Part shown: piece after piece, positions 61,439 through 64,000 of the stretch | How positions within the stretch are numbered: position 1 is the stretch's first letter | How the letters are laid out: every line of letters begins with the position of its first letter | From: Halalkalibacter oceani | Lineage (GTDB): Bacteria > Bacillota > Bacilli > Bacillales > Bacillaceae_D | Direction: 5' to 3' | Assembly (NCBI RefSeq): GCF_023715705.1 | Contig: NZ_JAMBOS010000004.1 | Location: 186,001-250,000, forward strand | Length of the DNA stretch: 64,000 bases | Position numbers and translations under genes: made by a program | The notes under the pieces: generated by a model | The model's input: the letters and a program-made list of their open reading frames with translations, nothing else | Database searches by the model: none | Told to the model about the DNA's origin: nothing

Positions 61439-62383
61439 TTAATAGTTTGCTTTCAGATCAACCTGATTTTTTAACGGTTTGTTCGCAAGGAAGTTCGCAA
61501 CATTTTCAAGCACAATCCGAAACACCCTCTCCATATAATGATCGGAATTTCCGGCAATATGGGGCGTAAGAAAGACATGCTTCATCTCCCACAACGGACT
61601 TTCAGGCTCAAGCGGCTCCTTTTCAAATACGTCTAATGCAGCTCCGCCGATTTGGCCGCTTTCCAGCGCGGTGATTAAATCCGCTTCCTTCACAACAGAA
61701 CCGCGCGCCAAATTGATGAAAAAGCAGTCCTGTGGCATCGCAGCAAAATGCTCTTGGTGGATAAAATGCTTCGTCCGAGGGGTCAATGGCAGCAGGACAA
61801 TGACAAACGAACTCTCCGTCAAGAGCGCCTCCCATTCCCTCTTGACGATCCGATCAAAATTCGGCTTGCTTAAGCCGCTGCGGCTGGCTCCATAAACGTT
61901 CATCCCGAATACTTTACACATTTCAGCAATCGCAGACCCAATTGCCCCGGCGCCAACAATCGTCACCGTTTTCCCGGCTAATTCTCCACCAATGAACCCT
62001 CCTTCCCACTGATGCTTTTTCTGCAGCTCCCGGTAGTGTAATAGCTTGCGGGTATGGGCGAGCATCATGCCAAGTGCGTATTCTCCCATTTGTGAGCCGT
62101 GGATTCCCTTCGCATTCGTAACGGTGATTCCTCTTTCGGCTAATTCAGCGAACGGAATATTTTCAACTCCGGCGGTCGTAAGCTGAAGCCATTTCAGCCT
62201 CGGTGCTTTTTCGATTGACTCAGGGGTGAAGTTCAAATGATCAGACAGCACAATGTCAGCCTCCTCTAAATAGGACTGCGCCTCCTTTTCTGAGTGACAA
62301 TGACAAATTGTGATATCAGGATAGGAATCTCTTAATTGATTCAGTTGTGTTTCCGGAATATGGATCGTCGTGACAAGTTTCAT
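61439..62383 (-). CDS. D-2-hydroxyacid dehydrogenase
   Basis: 314-residue NAD-dependent dehydrogenase. Cofactor motif TVTIVGAGAIGSAIAEMCK, catalytic Arg in NLARGSVV, Glu in FEKEPLEPESPLWE and His in LTPHIAGNS. Oxidises or reduces a 2-hydroxy/2-keto acid. AAGGAGGG upstream. Lies between the LarA-like gene and the dehydratase gene. Confidence 0.9.
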   Translation of the reverse strand: MKLVTTIHIPETQLNQLRDSYPDITICHCHSEKEAQSYLEEADIVLSDHLNFTPESIEKAPRLKWLQLTTAGVENIPFAELAERGITVTNAKGIHGSQMGEYALGMMLAHTRKLLHYRELQKKHQWEGGFIGGELAGKTVTIVGAGAIGSAIAEMCKVFGMNVYGASRSGLSKPNFDRIVKREWEALLTESSFVIVLLPLTPRTKHFIHQEHFAAMPQDCFFINLARGSVVKEADLITALESGQIGGAALDVFEKEPLEPESPLWEMKHVFLTPHIAGNSDHYMERVFRIVLENVANFLANKPLKNQVDLKANY

Positions 62384-62400
62384 AGGTCCCTCCTTCGGCG

Positions 62401-63702
62401 TTAATTGATTAGATTTCCAGTCTGGTCGAATGTCCAGGAAGCAGCTGCCCCTGCTACTTCCATCTGTGGGTGATTTTTCGCCTCTTCGACTAAATTCTCT
62501 GAAATGAAAATCCGGTCAAGCTCCAGCGTATTTTTAATGCGGACTACTTTTACATCCTCGATTTGTCTCCGTCCGGCCGTCCGGATCGCTGTTACAATCG
62601 CTTTTTGATCAGTGGCGAGTATGACCGGCAGCTTGGCGCCGTTAATTTCGACCGCTGTCGTTGAATTGGCATACAGCGCGGAAAAATCAATGCTTTCGAC
62701 CGTCCGGACGGTTGTATAGTCCGCGAGGCCAATTCCGGAGGCGTTGCCTTTTGTTTCTTTCGTTATATTCAGAACGACAATTTTACTGATTGGCGGAGCA
62801 TCGAATACTTCCGACTGATTACAGGAGGACCGTCCAATAATATTCGAATCCATCCCGCTACCGCTTATGTTCTTACCGATTTCATCGACGATCAACACAT
62901 CGATTTCCTCACATAGCAGCTTCGGCATTAACCGCTTCGCTTCAACTAACAGTTCTTTTTCCCGTTCTGGCAACTGTTCTTTTAGCACGACTTCGACATG
63001 GGCGGTTTCGTGACATGAATTTTCAATAATGCCGACGCCAAAAAGAAACGGCGTCCGTTCGATAATGTGGCGCCCGACGGCTGGAATCAGCTCGGCGAAG
63101 TCTCCCATCCCCCCTTTATGCAGATAGCTCGCCCCTTTATGCTTGCCGAGGCCAATGCCAAGCATCTTCATGATACCGCTTTCAATTTCACCTTTAAAAT
63201 CTGTATGCGGCTTAATTCTCGCAATGACGATAATTCCTTCCGCGTCTTCATACGCCAGTCGATCGAAGTACACCTCGACGTCGCCATAGGCTTTGCCAAG
63301 ATAGACGGTATCCATACTTGCTCTGACCGGGGCGCCGACTTCCGCTTCCGTAATCCCATACCCCGCTAAAATTTTCGCCTGGCCCTCGGCTTTTCCCGCG
63401 CCGTGACTTCCCATTGCCGGCACAATAAACGGCTCTGCTCCTAGTGCTTTTAACTCGGTGATTGTCGCTTTGACAATCGCCTGCAAATTTGTAATCCCTC
63501 TGCTGCCGACGCCGACTGCAATTTTCATCCCCGGCTTGATTTTTGCCACGAGCTGCTTCCGCTGACACTCCTCGTGAATCAGTGCTGGAATCGACTGCAC
63601 CTCGATTTTCGTCATAGCAAACGTCTGCCGCACCGGATACATCGTCGGTAATTCCAGCTCAAACCCGCCTTCTAGTTGAAAATCTTCAATTTTAAGCTCC
63701 AT
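62401..63702 (-). CDS. LarA-like lactate racemase-domain protein
   Basis: 433-residue member of the LarA (DUF2088) family, nickel-pincer-nucleotide-dependent racemases of 2-hydroxy acids. Catalytic His in GSHGAG, and IKPHTDF, with the pincer-binding Lys in GKHKGA. No larB, larC or larE genes in the window to make the cofactor. Its product likely epimerises a hydroxy acid for the dehydrogenase and dehydratase downstream. Confidence 0.85.
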   Translation of the reverse strand: MELKIEDFQLEGGFELELPTMYPVRQTFAMTKIEVQSIPALIHEECQRKQLVAKIKPGMKIAVGVGSRGITNLQAIVKATITELKALGAEPFIVPAMGSHGAGKAEGQAKILAGYGITEAEVGAPVRASMDTVYLGKAYGDVEVYFDRLAYEDAEGIIVIARIKPHTDFKGEIESGIMKMLGIGLGKHKGASYLHKGGMGDFAELIPAVGRHIIERTPFLFGVGIIENSCHETAHVEVVLKEQLPEREKELLVEAKRLMPKLLCEEIDVLIVDEIGKNISGSGMDSNIIGRSSCNQSEVFDAPPISKIVVLNITKETKGNASGIGLADYTTVRTVESIDFSALYANSTTAVEINGAKLPVILATDQKAIVTAIRTAGRRQIEDVKVVRIKNTLELDRIFISENLVEEAKNHPQMEVAGAAASWTFDQTGNLIN

Positions 63703-63726
63703 CTGCTGACTCCTTTCTATCTGAAA

Positions 63727-63755
63727 AAAGATGCCTTAAAAAGTGGACATCTTCC
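63727..63755 (-). terminator. Weak terminator between the regulator gene and the larA-like gene
   Basis: On the minus strand AAGATG and CATCTT arms are followed by a T run. Confidence 0.35.
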
Positions 63756-63765
63756 CCAATAACCT

Positions 63766-64000
63766 TTATGATTTCGAAAAAAGTTCACTATATTTCTCCT
63801 TATACAGTTCAATGATTTCTACCGTGCTCTCTTTAATATGTTTGCTTAATTTATAGTGGGCCAGCTCGACATCCTTTGCGATGACCGCATTCAAAATCTC
63901 TTCGTGCTCCTCAATCAGTTTGCTCGTCTTTCTAGTCGCCAGCAGACTGAGATAGCGAACACGATCAAGGTGCAGCTTTTCTGCCTGAATTACGGACCAG
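63766..64000 (-). CDS. GntR/FadR-type regulator, C-terminal part (cut by the window edge)
   Basis: The last 77 codons of a FadR-like regulator with an FCD domain. It reads WSVIQAEKLHLDRVRYLSLL and then EEHEEILNAVIAKDVELAHY and KLSKHIKESTVEIIELY up to the stop TAA at 63766-63768. The His residues and helical pattern fit FCD. The N-terminal helix-turn-helix lies past the edge. Likely controls the downstream operon. Confidence 0.85.
   Translation of the reverse strand, partial: WSVIQAEKLHLDRVRYLSLLATRKTSKLIEEHEEILNAVIAKDVELAHYKLSKHIKESTVEIIELYKEKYSELFSKS

Overview
The window is chromosomal DNA from a spore-forming member of the Bacillaceae, most likely an alkaliphile. It carries spoIIM, a YjcZ-type spore peptide behind a sigma-K promoter, the sporulation inhibitor MciZ and a KinB-like kinase. 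The order nudF-yqxK-spoIIM-fur-yqzK-xerD-deoB-pupG matches the Bacillus subtilis chromosome. A NaChBac-type sodium channel, a CPA1 cation/proton antiporter and near relatives of alkaliphile proteins point to an alkaline niche. No rRNA, tRNA, CRISPR array, complete insertion sequence or prophage is visible. Layout: (1) 1-4300: a catabolic operon on the minus strand (enolase-superfamily enzyme, DapA-like lyase, TAXI-type TRAP binding protein, continuing off the left edge) with a divergent IclR regulator. Two copies of an inverted repeat lie between them. (2) 4400-15000: the nucleoside catabolism operon deoB-punA-punA2-pdp, then xerD, yqzK, fur, spoIIM, yqxK and nudF, a divergent mciZ, a DUF3866 gene and a ResA-like thioredoxin. 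The second purine nucleoside phosphorylase has MTAP-like base-site residues. (3) 15000-27000: uppP behind a long hairpin, ypiB, an NAD(P)-binding oxidoreductase, a decayed TetR gene plus GNAT acetyltransferase, yebE, ycgR-ycgQ, a 3D-domain cell-wall protein with an upstream WalR-like site, cstA with a coupled unknown gene, a PTS IIA protein and the YjcZ peptide. (4) 27000-34400: a guanine riboswitch controlling xpt and an unusual NCS2-like permease, an MFS/SDR pair, a small membrane protein, a catalytic-domain-only tyrosine recombinase and a K+/H+ or Na+/H+ antiporter. (5) 34400-40800: an accessory, gene-poor stretch with small secreted or membrane proteins, a DinB protein, a frameshifted KinB-like kinase, a YHYH/copper-amine-oxidase-N protein and an SDR remnant. 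(6) 40800-54900: a TetR-serine hydrolase pair, asparagine synthetase, yqzH, yqjQ, the proline operon proBAC under a proline T-box, a Fur-controlled siderophore-binding lipoprotein, the sodium channel, aspartokinase and folE2. (7) 55000-64000: a nine-gene sugar-acid or hydroxy-acid operon on the minus strand, from a FadR/GntR-type regulator (cut by the right edge) to a LarA-like protein, 2-hydroxyacid dehydrogenase, GalD-like dehydratase, complete DctPQM TRAP transporter, a 3-hydroxyisobutyrate-dehydrogenase-family reductase and a sugar epimerase. The two catabolic clusters at the window ends have similar logic (TRAP uptake plus an enolase-superfamily dehydratase plus a dedicated regulator) and enclose the conserved housekeeping core. 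Species-level repeats appear as terminator-like hairpins with arms related to GGCTGGGnCAAAAGGT and as a GTTGTGAG/CTCACAAC stem. The most notable observations are the MTAP-like phosphorylase paralog, an MciZ with a basic tail that overlaps the opposite gene, and the uncharacterised acid-sugar operon.
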